A stretch of DNA of 10,755 bases from Thiobacillus sp. (GTDB lineage Bacteria > Pseudomonadota > Gammaproteobacteria > Burkholderiales > Thiobacillaceae), in contig JADMKH010000123.1 in the NCBI GenBank assembly GCA_018780025.1, forward strand, positions 1-10,755. Reading direction: 5' to 3'. This document shows positions 1 to 7,644 of this stretch, piece after piece (positions within the stretch are counted from its first letter, which is position 1; every line of letters begins with the position of its first letter). Below the pieces are notes generated by a model. It did no database searches, was not told the DNA's origin, and saw nothing but the letters and a program-made list of their open reading frames with translations. A program made the translations under genes and the position numbers.

Positions 1-464
1 CAGCGCACCATCAGGCCGATGAAACCCATCGCCACGGCCGACCAGGTCAAGGCACTACCGGTCTTCATCATGAATTCGGAACGCGATAGCACCCCCGCCC
101 AGTAAGCCAGCGTGGCAAGTGCGAACAGGGCGCACATCCACATGATCGCGGCCTGGCTGGAAATCAGGTATTTGAGGAAGAACGCTTGCTCCATGCGCGC
201 CAGGCTGCCGTGGTACTGGCTGATGGCGAACAGGCTGATCGCGCCGACGACGATGAAAAGCGTGCGGAACGGCTTCCAGAACCAGCCGAACGCCGCGAGC
301 GAAGGAATCGCCGCCAACAGAATGGCTTTCTCGTAAATATCCATGTATTCGCCATACCGCGACAGCGCATACAGGCCGCCCACGGCCACGAGGGCGGCAA
401 ACAGCCAGTCAAACCAGCCGAGTCGTTTCAGCAGCGGGGCGGGTTGGTTCAGTGCAAGTTCCAT
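1..464 (-). CDS. ccsB: Cytochrome c biogenesis protein CcsB (CcsA family), 5' part only
   Basis: Partial gene: 154 N-terminal codons are present and the frame runs open off the left edge. The start is ATG at 464, with GGAGAG eight bases upstream. The protein is very hydrophobic, with predicted membrane segments near residues 18-35, 47-63, 67-83, 103-126 and 136-153. This is the N-terminal multi-pass region typical of the System II haem channel/ligase subunit. In that family it pairs with ResB in the inner membrane to move haem to the periplasm and attach it to CxxCH apocytochromes. The catalytic WWD (tryptophan-rich) domain and its histidines would lie beyond the window, so they cannot be checked. 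The assignment rests on this N-terminal pattern and on resB lying only 35 bases upstream in the same direction, almost certainly as one operon. Confidence 0.87.
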   Translation of the reverse strand, partial: MELALNQPAPLLKRLGWFDWLFAALVAVGGLYALSRYGEYMDIYEKAILLAAIPSLAAFGWFWKPFRTLFIVVGAISLFAISQYHGSLARMEQAFFLKYLISSQAAIMWMCALFALATLAYWAGVLSRSEFMMKTGSALTWSAVAMGFIGLMVR

Positions 465-499
465 GATGCAGTCTCTCCGGAAATGGGGCGGCGGGCGGA

Positions 500-2512
500 T
501 TATTTTGACAGCGTGTCCAGCGCCTGCGCGTGCTTTGAAAACTCTTGTTCGAAATCCATCGTGTGCTTGGCTGACGACATGGCCAGCAGGGCGTGACCCG
601 GTTTGATCCGCAGCCAGACCCGGCGTTCCCGCACATAGAGCATGAAGAATACGCCGAGCGTCAGCAAAAGCGAACCGAAATACACCACATTCTTGCCGGG
701 CGAGCGGGTGAGTTGCAGCCCGCTGGCCTTGATTTCTTCGTACTGCGACAGTTGCAGATATACCGGTGCGCCGTAGACGAACATGTCGCTCATGCTGTTG
801 AGCGTGTCGCGCACCAGCCAGCCGGTCGCGTCGTCGGTCCTGGGCGGGTTGAGGCCGTGCTGACGGTTGGCGATCTGCAGCGCTTCGAACGCGGCCAGTT
901 CGAGGATGCGCAAATAGGTGCCGGCGGCGCGTTCGCCTTCGGCCTTCGGCACTTTTTCTTCAATAAATTTGCCAAGCGTCTGAAATCCGCCGTCGGCAAA
1001 CAGGGCCAGCACCTGCGTCGCGCTGAACTTGAGCTTGGATTCGATTTCGGTATCCCAGGCGTTCTCCGGCAGCGCCTGGCGGGCGAACCGCGCCGCGATT
1101 TCGGGGCGCAAATCGGGATTCAGCAAAGCGCCGCGCAGCCGCATGAAACCGTCCAGACTGCCGTCGGCATCGAGCGGCATGCGCAGATAACGGAATCCTT
1201 CGTTCGGCGACTCACGCACGCCCGACATCATGTACCAGCGTCCCTCGAGCTCCAGCGGCAACATGTAGTTGCTGAACTCGAGTGCTTGACCGCGCGCATC
1301 TCGCAGCTTGTATTGAAAATTCGGGCCGACGTTGCGCAGATGTTTGTTGTCGCTGACTGAGCTGCCGCCCAGCACGCTCATGGCATCGCCGGTCGGGGCG
1401 ATGTCGCCGCCCATGTTCTCGATGTTGAAAGGGCGGAAATCGATGAACTCGACCGTATAGTTACCGGCCCCGCTTGTCAGCGTCGCGTTCTGGTGGACGC
1501 TGCCATTGAATTCGAAAGACTCGGCGGTGGGCGAAAACAGATTCCAGCCGCGCAGTTTGAGCCGGGTGCCGCCGTCGGCGAAACTGGCCTGGTAAATAGC
1601 GATGCCGTCGTGGATCAGCGGATGGTTGACCTCGATCGTGGCCTCGCGAATCTTGTTGCCCGCAGGGTCGAACAGCTCGACGTCGCTCTCGAAGCTTTTG
1701 GGCTGGCCGGTGGAATAGTGTTCGATCCGGAACTGTTTCAGGCCCACGGTGAAAGGCAGTTCCTGCACCAGATAACCATCCGCCACGTTCAAGAACGCCA
1801 CGTCGGCGCTGGAGCCTTCCGGAATCTGCACGCTGCCGCGGAAAGACGGATTCGATGGCGTCAGCCGCGAGATCGCCGGTACCTGGCTTTGCGGAATGTC
1901 GCGCGTCTCGATTTTCTTGTAGCCCAGCAGCTGTTGCGCCTTGAAGATCAGATTGCCGTCCATCAGTCCGCCGATGCAGATCAGCACGATTGCCGAGTGC
2001 GCCAGAAAATAGCCGACGCGATTCCAGCTGCCGGCCTTGGCAGCAAGCAGCACGCCGTCTTCGCGCGGCAGGTTCCTGACCTTGTATCCCTGTCCTTCCA
2101 GATAGCGTTGCGCCGTCATCGCGAGCGCCTCGGGGGAGTGTGTCGTGCTGGTTTCGTGCTTGTGCTTGAAGGCGTTGAGCGACTGTTCGCTGACATGTTC
2201 GCGAAAACTTTTCATCTCGCGCGCAAAATTGGGCGCGTTGCGGGTGATGCAGACACTGGTCGAGGCGACCAGAAAGGTCAGGATGACCAGAAACCAGAGC
2301 GCGTGATAGACGTCGTACAGCCCCAGCTTTTCGTACACTTCAAACCAGAACGGGCCGAGCTGGATCAGATAATTGTTGTAGGGTTCCGCCTGTTTCAGCA
2401 CCGTGCCGACAATCGAGGCCACCGCCAGAATCGACAGCAGGCTGATCGCGAAGCGCATCGAGCTCAACAACTCGAACACGGATCGTCCAAAGGAATGGGG
2501 CGTGGGGGTCAT
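500..2512 (-). CDS. resB: Cytochrome c biogenesis protein ResB (Ccs1)
   Basis: A 670-residue inner-membrane protein, the large partner of CcsB in System II cytochrome c maturation. The complex carries haem across the membrane and ligates it to apocytochromes. Four membrane segments are visible, near residues 21-40, 70-90, 166-186 and 607-627. A large periplasmic domain separates the third and fourth, the standard ResB topology. H171 sits in the third segment (LAHSAIVLI), and the conserved family block NHPLIHDGIAIYQ lies at 296-308; conserved ResB histidines are implicated in haem handling. Length is normal for proteobacterial ResB. The start is ATG at 2512, with only a weak ribosome site upstream. 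It follows the cytochrome c4 gene but is separated from it by an intrinsic terminator, so it may depend on read-through or its own promoter. It is followed closely by ccsB. Confidence 0.95.
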   Translation of the reverse strand: MTPTPHSFGRSVFELLSSMRFAISLLSILAVASIVGTVLKQAEPYNNYLIQLGPFWFEVYEKLGLYDVYHALWFLVILTFLVASTSVCITRNAPNFAREMKSFREHVSEQSLNAFKHKHETSTTHSPEALAMTAQRYLEGQGYKVRNLPREDGVLLAAKAGSWNRVGYFLAHSAIVLICIGGLMDGNLIFKAQQLLGYKKIETRDIPQSQVPAISRLTPSNPSFRGSVQIPEGSSADVAFLNVADGYLVQELPFTVGLKQFRIEHYSTGQPKSFESDVELFDPAGNKIREATIEVNHPLIHDGIAIYQASFADGGTRLKLRGWNLFSPTAESFEFNGSVHQNATLTSGAGNYTVEFIDFRPFNIENMGGDIAPTGDAMSVLGGSSVSDNKHLRNVGPNFQYKLRDARGQALEFSNYMLPLELEGRWYMMSGVRESPNEGFRYLRMPLDADGSLDGFMRLRGALLNPDLRPEIAARFARQALPENAWDTEIESKLKFSATQVLALFADGGFQTLGKFIEEKVPKAEGERAAGTYLRILELAAFEALQIANRQHGLNPPRTDDATGWLVRDTLNSMSDMFVYGAPVYLQLSQYEEIKASGLQLTRSPGKNVVYFGSLLLTLGVFFMLYVRERRVWLRIKPGHALLAMSSAKHTMDFEQEFSKHAQALDTLSK

Positions 2513-2541
2513 AGTGGCGGCAGGGTCCGGCAGGGCACAAA

Positions 2542-2570
2542 TAGAAAAAGGGTGACTTGCGCCACCCTTT
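2542..2570 (-). terminator. Rho-independent terminator after cytochrome c4
   Basis: On the minus strand an 8-bp perfect stem (AAAGGGTG/CACCCTTT) encloses an 8-base loop and runs into TTCTATTT. It lies just after the cytochrome c4 stop codon and before resB. It should end most cytochrome c4 transcripts and limit expression of resB-ccsB from that promoter. Confidence 0.75.
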
Positions 2571-2596
2571 CACTGACTCAGGTGAAGCGGATAAGT

Positions 2597-3223
2597 TTAC
2601 CGCAAGCCCTGAATATACGATGCAACCGCTTTCATGTCGGCATCGGTCATCTTGGCGGCGATGGTACGCATCATCTTGGCGCCATCGTTCGCGCGTGCGC
2701 CGACGCGGAAGGCGTTGAGCTGCGCATAGATGTAGTCGCTGTGCTGGCCGGCCAGACGCGGAAACTGCACCGGAATCCCCTTGCCCTGTGCGCCGTGGCA
2801 CGAAGCGCAGGCCGGCACGCCCGCGCCCATCACGCCGCCACGATAGATCTTCTGGCCGAGCAGGGCCAGCTCCTGGTCCTTGGAGGTGCCCGGCTTGGGC
2901 TGCTGCGCACTGAAATAAGCGGCAAGATTCTGCATGTCCTGCGGCGTGAGGCTGGCCACCATGCCGCTCATCACGGCGCTCTTGCGCTCACCGGATTTGA
3001 AATCGGTCAGCTGCTTGTTGAGGTATTCGGCGTTGAGGCCGGCCAGCTTGGGATTGGCCGCAGCCGCGCTGTTGCCGTCGACGGCATGGCAGCCGGCACA
3101 GACCTGGTTGACAATGCTTTCAGCAGCCTTGGGGTCGCCCTTGCCGACGGGGGCAGCAGCGGGGGGATTGGCAAAAGCGGAGGTGGCGGCCAGGGCGGCT
3201 GCCAGTAGGGCGACGAATTTCAT
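2597..3223 (-). CDS. Dihaem cytochrome c4, periplasmic electron carrier
   Basis: A 208-residue exported protein. Residues 1-18 form a signal peptide ending in AFA before NPPAAAP. Two haem-binding motifs, CAGCH (about residue 42) and CASCH (about 139), lie in two homologous halves. Each half has candidate axial methionines downstream (MSGM near 85-88; MM near 184-185). Two-domain cytochromes of this size are the cytochrome c4 family, which passes electrons from the bc1 complex to terminal oxidases or other acceptors. The start chosen is ATG at 3223, because AGGAG lies six bases upstream of it. A TTG one codon earlier would leave only three bases. It is divergent from engB with 57 bases between them, and sits upstream of resB-ccsB, which would mature it. 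Confidence 0.93.
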   Translation of the reverse strand: MKFVALLAAALAATSAFANPPAAAPVGKGDPKAAESIVNQVCAGCHAVDGNSAAAANPKLAGLNAEYLNKQLTDFKSGERKSAVMSGMVASLTPQDMQNLAAYFSAQQPKPGTSKDQELALLGQKIYRGGVMGAGVPACASCHGAQGKGIPVQFPRLAGQHSDYIYAQLNAFRVGARANDGAKMMRTIAAKMTDADMKAVASYIQGLR

Positions 3224-3280
3224 CAAAAGCTCCTGAAACTTGCAAAACTTGGGAAAACGGGTAGTTTAGCGGTAACTAAT

Positions 3281-3937
3281 ATGACTGCCAAGCCCGTGCT
3301 CAATCGCGCCCAATTCCATACCTCGGTCGCCCAGCTGCGCGATTTGCCCTACAGCCGCGCCGAGATTGCGTTTGCCGGGCGATCCAACGCCGGAAAATCG
3401 AGTGCAATCAATCTGTTGACACGTATCAACCGGTTGGCTTATACGTCCAAGACCCCTGGCCGCACCCAGCTGATCAATTTTTTCGAACTGGATCCGGATT
3501 GTTACCTCGTGGATTTGCCAGGCTACGGCTACGCGAAAGTCCCTCCGGCAGTCAAGGCCAAATGGGAAGCGCTGTTGTCGCGCTATCTGCAGGCGCGCGA
3601 ACCGCTGGTGGGCATGGTGCTGATCATGGATGCGCGTCATCCGCTCACGCCACTGGACCGGCAGATGCTCGACTGGTTTTTGCCCACCGGCAAGCCGGTG
3701 CATGTTTTGCTGTCCAAGGCGGACAAGCTGTCCAATAGCGAGAAGGCCCTGACGATACGTAAGGTCAAGCAGGAACTGGCCGCGTTCGACGGTGTCAGTG
3801 TGCAGTTGTTTTCGAGCTTGTCCCGCATGGGGACTGACGAGGCGGCCACCCAGATAGAAGGCTGGCTCGCGAACGCGCTCGAGGACGATCCGCAAAAGGA
3901 CAATGCACACAAGGATGTTGTGCCAACGAGCAATTAA
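3281..3937 (+). CDS. engB: Ribosome biogenesis GTPase EngB (YsxC/YihA)
   Basis: A 218-residue TRAFAC-class GTPase needed for assembly of the large ribosomal subunit in the cytoplasm. The nucleotide-binding motifs are in the expected order: P-loop GRSNAGKSS (33-41), the switch I stretch KTPGRTQ (57-63), G3 DLPG (78-81) followed by GYGYAKV, G4 as SKAD (145-148, against the usual TKxD), and G5 SSL (178-180). The length is typical, with a short hydrophilic C-terminal tail. The ATG at 3281 is preceded by a poor ribosome site. A possible but weak promoter, TTGCAA (3240) and TAGTTT (3262) 16 bases apart, lies in the short divergent gap with cytochrome c4. This divergent arrangement is, from general knowledge, frequent in betaproteobacteria. 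Confidence 0.96.
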   Translation: MTAKPVLNRAQFHTSVAQLRDLPYSRAEIAFAGRSNAGKSSAINLLTRINRLAYTSKTPGRTQLINFFELDPDCYLVDLPGYGYAKVPPAVKAKWEALLSRYLQAREPLVGMVLIMDARHPLTPLDRQMLDWFLPTGKPVHVLLSKADKLSNSEKALTIRKVKQELAAFDGVSVQLFSSLSRMGTDEAATQIEGWLANALEDDPQKDNAHKDVVPTSN

Positions 3938-3974
3938 CGCGTCGGTTGGGTTGCGGGCACGTCACGACGCCCAC

Positions 3975-4007
3975 AAAAAAGCCCCGACCAAGGGAGGGGC
4001 CGGGGCT
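3975..4007 (-). terminator. Intrinsic terminator of the small RNA
   Basis: On the minus strand, a 10-bp GC-rich stem (positions 4007-3998 with 3989-3980, one G-U pair) and the 8-base loop CCTCCCTT are followed by a six-T tract. No minus-strand protein gene lies immediately upstream, which is why I attribute it to a small RNA. It could also stop antisense transcription into engB. Confidence 0.75.
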
Positions 4008-4080
4008 AAAAATGCCTTAAGGGGATTAAGGCATCCCGCTCAGGGAGGAGAAGCGGGAAGACGGTACAAGCCCGTCTTGC
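3975..4080 (-). ncRNA. Small RNA with four hairpins and C-rich (anti-Shine-Dalgarno) loops
   Basis: Read on the minus strand, four stem-loops follow one another with almost no spacing. They are: (1) 7 bp, AAGACGG/CCGTCTT (4078-4058); (2) 6 bp, CCCGCT/AGCGGG (4057-4035), with loop TCTCCTCCCTG; (3) 9 bp, ATGCCTTAA/TTAAGGCAT (4034-4012), with loop TCCCC; (4) a 10-bp stem with one G-U pair (4007-3980), with loop CCTCCCTT, running into six T (3980-3975). Hairpin 4 is an intrinsic terminator only in this direction, since the plus strand has no T-run, and this fixes the strand. The repeated CUCC/CCUCCC loops could pair with ribosome-binding sites. Known relatives in style are the CCUCCUCCC-loop RNAs of alphaproteobacteria and the toxic anti-Shine-Dalgarno small RNAs reported from betaproteobacteria. 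Membership in either is inference. The 5' end is approximate and no convincing promoter was found. The gene lies antisense within the engB-hemB gap. Confidence 0.72.
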
Positions 4081-4143
4081 ATGATGGAGTGGCCGTGTTC
4101 TGGAATAGTTCCATATCGAAATGAAAATTCTTGGGAGACTTGA

Positions 4144-5148
<1,005 letters not shown>

Positions 5149-5224
5149 CGAATTGAGCAGTAATCAAGTTATGTGGGTGAGTTGCCGCAATGATAGATGT
5201 GGACCTCTATCAAATGAAAGGCAA

Positions 5225-5250
5225 GATCAGACAGATCCCGTTTTCTGATC
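5225..5250 (+). promoter_or_regulatory. Inverted repeat just before the acyltransferase start
   Basis: GATCAGA (5225-5231) and TCTGATC (5244-5250) form a perfect 7-bp inverted repeat with a 12-base spacer, ending six bases before the ATG at 5257. A second, weaker pair (GATAGA 5192-5197, TCTATC 5206-5211) lies upstream. In RNA the hairpin would cover the place where a ribosome site should be, and none is obvious. In DNA it could be an operator. Function is not known. Confidence 0.3.
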
Positions 5251-5256
5251 CGAAAC

Positions 5257-6048
5257 ATGCGCATGGATATGCCTAAAATTTTTTCTGGATTCAAGAGACA
5301 GCAAGCTCCGGACGAGTGGGACAAGACGATTGTTGCCATCTCACCCTACCAGCTTAAGGATCTCACTTTGCCCGAGAACCGGGGCAATGCCAGCCTGCCT
5401 GATGAGAAAATCGAGCAGCAGGTTTTCAAGATTCGCCTGGCCCACTCAAACGAACGCGTCAGTTCCGCCAGCATGTTGGTACAGCGCAAGTACGCCAGTC
5501 GGGGCTATGAGGCAAGCGGATTCGAGAAAACCCCTGACCGCATTACTTTAATGGCCTTTCAGGAGGACAAGGTCATCGGGACATTGACGCTCGGACTCGA
5601 CTGTGACCATCCCTTGCTGGTCGAAGACTTGTACAAGGCTGAAATCGACGCCCTGCGTGCCGAAGGGCGCAAAGTATGTGAATTGACCAAACTGGCAATC
5701 GACCAGACCCAGAGCGCAAAACGCGTATTGGCGTCGCTATTCCATATTGCGTATATCTACGGGCGCGTGATGCAGGACCACACCGATGTGGTCATCGAAG
5801 TCAATCCACGGCATGTGGCTTTTTATAAACGGATGCTGGGTTTCACGGAGCTGGGGCCGCAACGCCTCTGCACACGCGTCAACGCCCCGGCAGTATTACT
5901 CCGTCTGGAACTCGACTACGTTGACCGTCAGATCGAGGAACTGGGGGGCAAAGCCGACACCGCCACCTCTACTCGGTCGCTTTACCCATTTTTCTTCACC
6001 CGAAACGACGAAATCGGTATCACCCATCGACTGAGCCAGGGCGAGTAG
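5257..6048 (+). CDS. FeeM-like N-acyl amino acid synthase, PEP-CTERM/exosortase-associated acyltransferase type
   Basis: A 263-residue soluble protein of the GNAT-like fold shared with acyl-homoserine-lactone synthases. Characterised FeeM-type enzymes join a long-chain acyl group from acyl-carrier protein to an amino acid such as tyrosine. Landmarks are VFKIRLAHSNERVSSAS (56-72), the family-like VQRKYASRGY (75-84), the beta-strand pair around VIGTLTLGLD (107-116), CELTKLAID (141-149), and the acyl-donor side motif EVNPRHVAFYKRMLGF (181-196). A tail after about 225 is not recognised. Long-chain N-acyl amino acid synthases are known to be linked genomically to PEP-CTERM/exosortase loci, and a PEP-CTERM gene and a prsT-like gene lie downstream here, which fits. 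The start is uncertain: ATGs at 5257, 5263 and 5269 are all possible and none has a clear ribosome site. The exact product cannot be told from sequence. Confidence 0.8.
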   Translation: MRMDMPKIFSGFKRQQAPDEWDKTIVAISPYQLKDLTLPENRGNASLPDEKIEQQVFKIRLAHSNERVSSASMLVQRKYASRGYEASGFEKTPDRITLMAFQEDKVIGTLTLGLDCDHPLLVEDLYKAEIDALRAEGRKVCELTKLAIDQTQSAKRVLASLFHIAYIYGRVMQDHTDVVIEVNPRHVAFYKRMLGFTELGPQRLCTRVNAPAVLLRLELDYVDRQIEELGGKADTATSTRSLYPFFFTRNDEIGITHRLSQGE

Positions 6049-6148
6049 TCTTTCAAATCCCGTCAAGCGCTCGGGCTCGTCGTATATTCGCGCGCCAAAC
6101 AGGCCGGACTCATGCCGCGGGCTAATACAACAGATCCGCATAGAATCC

Positions 6149-7030
6149 TTAACTGAAAATATCGTTTTTCAGTCCGCCCAGCTTGAAGAAAATTCGCATA
6201 TCGTCAAGATCATGGCGAAAACGGGGATTCAGGGTTTTTCTCATCGCGTTCAAGGCATCCACTTTGGCGCGAGGCAGCGACTTGTCCTCCGTCTTCAGCA
6301 GGATCAGCAGGGGGACTTTAAATGTATTGTAGATTTTGACGCTTTCCGGAAGGCATTCCGAGACGAGCCGCTCAAAATCAGAAAGCAGGAAAGCCGCCCG
6401 CAGGGAGCGCTCATAATCCAGAAGCAACTGGTGGGGGTCGCGATCCTGATTCATGTAGGCAAAAAATATGACTGATTTGAGTGACTTGAGTCGTCCAAAA
6501 TCAGCGAGATAAACCGCCCCGCCTGGTTTCAGTACCCGACTGATCTCGCGGAAGCAGCGTTCCAGGTGACCCAGAGTGGGCAGATGATGCAGAGACACTG
6601 TGCTCATCACTCCATCAATCGAGCGATCCTCAAATTGCGTCAACTGGGTGATGTCACCCGTCTCAAAACTGACGTTGGAAATGCCGGCGCTCGCCACATG
6701 CTCGCGGGCGCGCCTGAGCATTTCCTGTGACATATCAATCCCGATAAAGTCAATTTCAGGATTGAGTTCGGCAATCTGGATCAGCTGGTTGGCAGGGCCG
6801 CAGCCCAGGTCCACCACACGCTTGCATCCCTGGATAGCCTGGCACGCGCGCGCGGTGTGGAATAAATAGGAGGCTGCCAGCGTACTCTCGTTGCGACCGG
6901 TCTCGGAAAAGGCCGCTACCTGTGCCTCATCTACCATGATGGCGTCTGGTTCCGGCTCGCGGGGCAAGGTCTGTGTACCGGTCAATTCCCGCAGAAAGGT
7001 GGGGAGGAGCGCAGGACGGGGTAAATTCAT
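6149..7030 (-). CDS. Class I SAM-dependent methyltransferase (Methyltransf_11-like)
   Basis: A 293-residue cytoplasmic protein with a Rossmann-type methyltransferase core. Motif I is VVDLGCGPANQ (72-82), the acidic SAM-ribose region is IGIDMS (96-101), the motif after it is DGVMSTVSLHHL (139-150), and RVLKPGG (165-171) closes the core. An N-terminal extension of about 45 residues and a C-terminal region of about 110 residues (from roughly 180) are not assigned and may set the substrate. The substrate is unknown; a lipid, polyketide-like or small-molecule acceptor would be plausible but is only a guess. The start chosen is ATG at 7030 with GGGA six bases upstream. An upstream TTG at 7120 would add 30 residues that do not resemble the family. 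It is convergent with the acyltransferase gene, 100 bases apart, with no clear terminator between them, and is divergent from the PEP-CTERM gene. Confidence 0.85.
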   Translation of the reverse strand: MNLPRPALLPTFLRELTGTQTLPREPEPDAIMVDEAQVAAFSETGRNESTLAASYLFHTARACQAIQGCKRVVDLGCGPANQLIQIAELNPEIDFIGIDMSQEMLRRAREHVASAGISNVSFETGDITQLTQFEDRSIDGVMSTVSLHHLPTLGHLERCFREISRVLKPGGAVYLADFGRLKSLKSVIFFAYMNQDRDPHQLLLDYERSLRAAFLLSDFERLVSECLPESVKIYNTFKVPLLILLKTEDKSLPRAKVDALNAMRKTLNPRFRHDLDDMRIFFKLGGLKNDIFS

Positions 7031-7316
7031 GATGAATCCCGATAGGTTATGGCACACCTCGAACAATACCACCTGGACGTACGAATGCCAGACTTGGGTC
7101 GGGACGCGAAGGCGTAGCAAGCGCGCGGGGTCTGTGATCGAGGGGCCCAGCGTGGTGGGCCACCCGCGTGCCCTGGCTCAATGTCGGGATTATTGACACC
7201 GAACACGCCCCTGTGGATGCAGAATGTCCGAACAGAATGGTTCCTGAGTCACCCCAGCGGCTGGCGTGCACGACAGCACCGGTAAGCCCGAATCGGCCGA
7301 TGTCGACAATTATTAC

Positions 7317-7351
7317 AGTGTGAGCCCCAATTCTCTTTCAGGTGGGACACT
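7317..7351. promoter_or_regulatory. Imperfect dyad upstream of the first sigma-54 match
   Basis: AGTGT (7317-7321) and CCCA (7326-7329) mirror TGGG (7343-7346) and ACACT (7347-7351), with a 4-base asymmetry in the left arm. The centre is about 85 bases before the predicted start from the first sigma-54 promoter. That is a usual distance for an activator of the NtrC/PrsR type. The assignment is inference only. Confidence 0.25.
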
Positions 7352-7372
7352 TCAGAATAAATTCTTGATAAA

Positions 7373-7408
7373 AATCATTTGGTTAATGTTCTTGGCATGT
7401 GCTTTGCT
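7373..7408 (+). promoter_or_regulatory. Upstream sigma-54 promoter match with IHF-like site (module A)
   Basis: TGGCAT (7393-7398), five bases, then TTGCT (7404-7408). This matches the -24/-12 pattern TGGCAC-N5-TTGCW with one mismatch and exact GG-to-GC spacing. An IHF-like sequence AATCATTTGGTTA (7373-7385), with one mismatch to WATCAANNNNTTR, ends seven bases earlier. The predicted transcript would start near 7419. What it transcribes is unclear: a long leader for the PEP-CTERM gene, or the 26-codon frame at 7434. Confidence 0.5.
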
Positions 7409-7427
7409 GAGACCTGTTTGGGGGGAC

Positions 7428-7446
7428 TGACCCATGCAACGGGTCA
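7428..7446. promoter_or_regulatory. Inverted repeat TGACCC-N7-GGGTCA
   Basis: A perfect 6-bp inverted repeat, TGACCC (7428-7433) and GGGTCA (7441-7446), with a 7-base spacer. It is centred about 160 bases before the predicted start of the downstream sigma-54 promoter. That position suits an enhancer-type activator site, but no family consensus is known to me. Confidence 0.3.
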
Positions 7447-7514
7447 TAGATCGGGTTTCAGGCGGGCGGTATGGGAATGTCGGTATTTCTTACATCACCT
7501 CAGGTTCTAGATAA
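7434..7514 (+). CDS. Possible 26-residue open reading frame between the two sigma-54 matches
   Basis: An ATG at 7434 opens a frame ending in TAA at 7512-7514. A G-rich run ending eight bases upstream could serve as a ribosome site, and the start lies about 15 bases after the predicted start of module A. The peptide (MQRVIDRVSG then GRYGNVGISY) has no signal peptide or motif I recognise. Frames this short occur often by chance. It overlaps the inverted repeat at 7428-7446. Confidence 0.15.
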   Translation: MQRVIDRVSGGRYGNVGISYITSGSR

Positions 7515-7549
7515 ATAATTTTTAATTTAATACAGACATTTTCCTTTGT

Positions 7550-7585
7550 TATCAATGTTTTGTCAGTTCTGGCATAACCGTTGCT
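7550..7585 (+). promoter_or_regulatory. Sigma-54 promoter of the PEP-CTERM gene with IHF site (module B)
   Basis: TGGCAT (7570-7575), five bases, then TTGCT (7581-7585) fits TGGCAC-N5-TTGCW with one mismatch and exact spacing. An IHF site fully matching WATCAANNNNTTR (TATCAATGTTTTG, 7550-7562) ends seven bases upstream. The predicted start is near 7596, giving a leader of about 50 bases before the ATG at 7645. PEP-CTERM genes in related bacteria are known to be controlled by RpoN and the PrsK/PrsR two-component system, which makes PrsR the obvious candidate activator. Confidence 0.72.
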
Positions 7586-7644
7586 TAGTTAGGTTCATAG
7601 TGCTAAATCTTTATTAACCGTATTTGTGTATAGGGGTAATTGAA

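Larger units (their letters stand above)
7031..7644. other. Long non-coding region between methyltransferase and PEP-CTERM gene
   Basis: About 610 bases without a convincing protein gene. The left half is GC-rich like the neighbours. It holds an inverted repeat GGCCCA/TGGGCC (7144-7161) of unknown role, and must contain the methyltransferase promoter, which I cannot place with confidence. From about 7310 the DNA becomes AT-rich and contains two sigma-54 promoter matches with IHF-like sites, inverted repeats, and a very short open reading frame, each listed separately. The AT-rich stretch 7511-7533 may bend. Confidence 0.6.

Noticed and set aside
593..3208. Long open frames on the plus strand opposite resB and cytochrome c4 (593-1360 and 1493-3208)
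   Set aside because: They are antisense shadows of well-supported genes in GC-rich DNA. Their translations are rich in Arg, His and Gln without domains, while the minus strand encodes clear ResB and cytochrome c4.
3266..3910. Minus-strand frame opposite engB
   Set aside because: EngB on the plus strand has every GTPase motif. The opposite frame has no recognisable domain and shares almost the same span.
5172..5189. Possible sigma-54 promoter before the acyl amino acid synthase (TGG...GC spacing in the leader)
   Set aside because: Only the GG and GC pairs fit (TGGGTG-N5-CCGCA). The rest of the -24 and -12 elements do not match, unlike the two clear matches near 7393 and 7570.
5190..5276. 28-residue frame overlapping the start of the acyl amino acid synthase
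   Set aside because: No ribosome site, no recognisable motif, and it overlaps the following gene in another frame.
7193..7221. TTGACA-like -35 box in the non-coding region
   Set aside because: The hexamer 17 bases downstream (GATGCA) is a poor -10 element, and no gene follows at a sensible distance.
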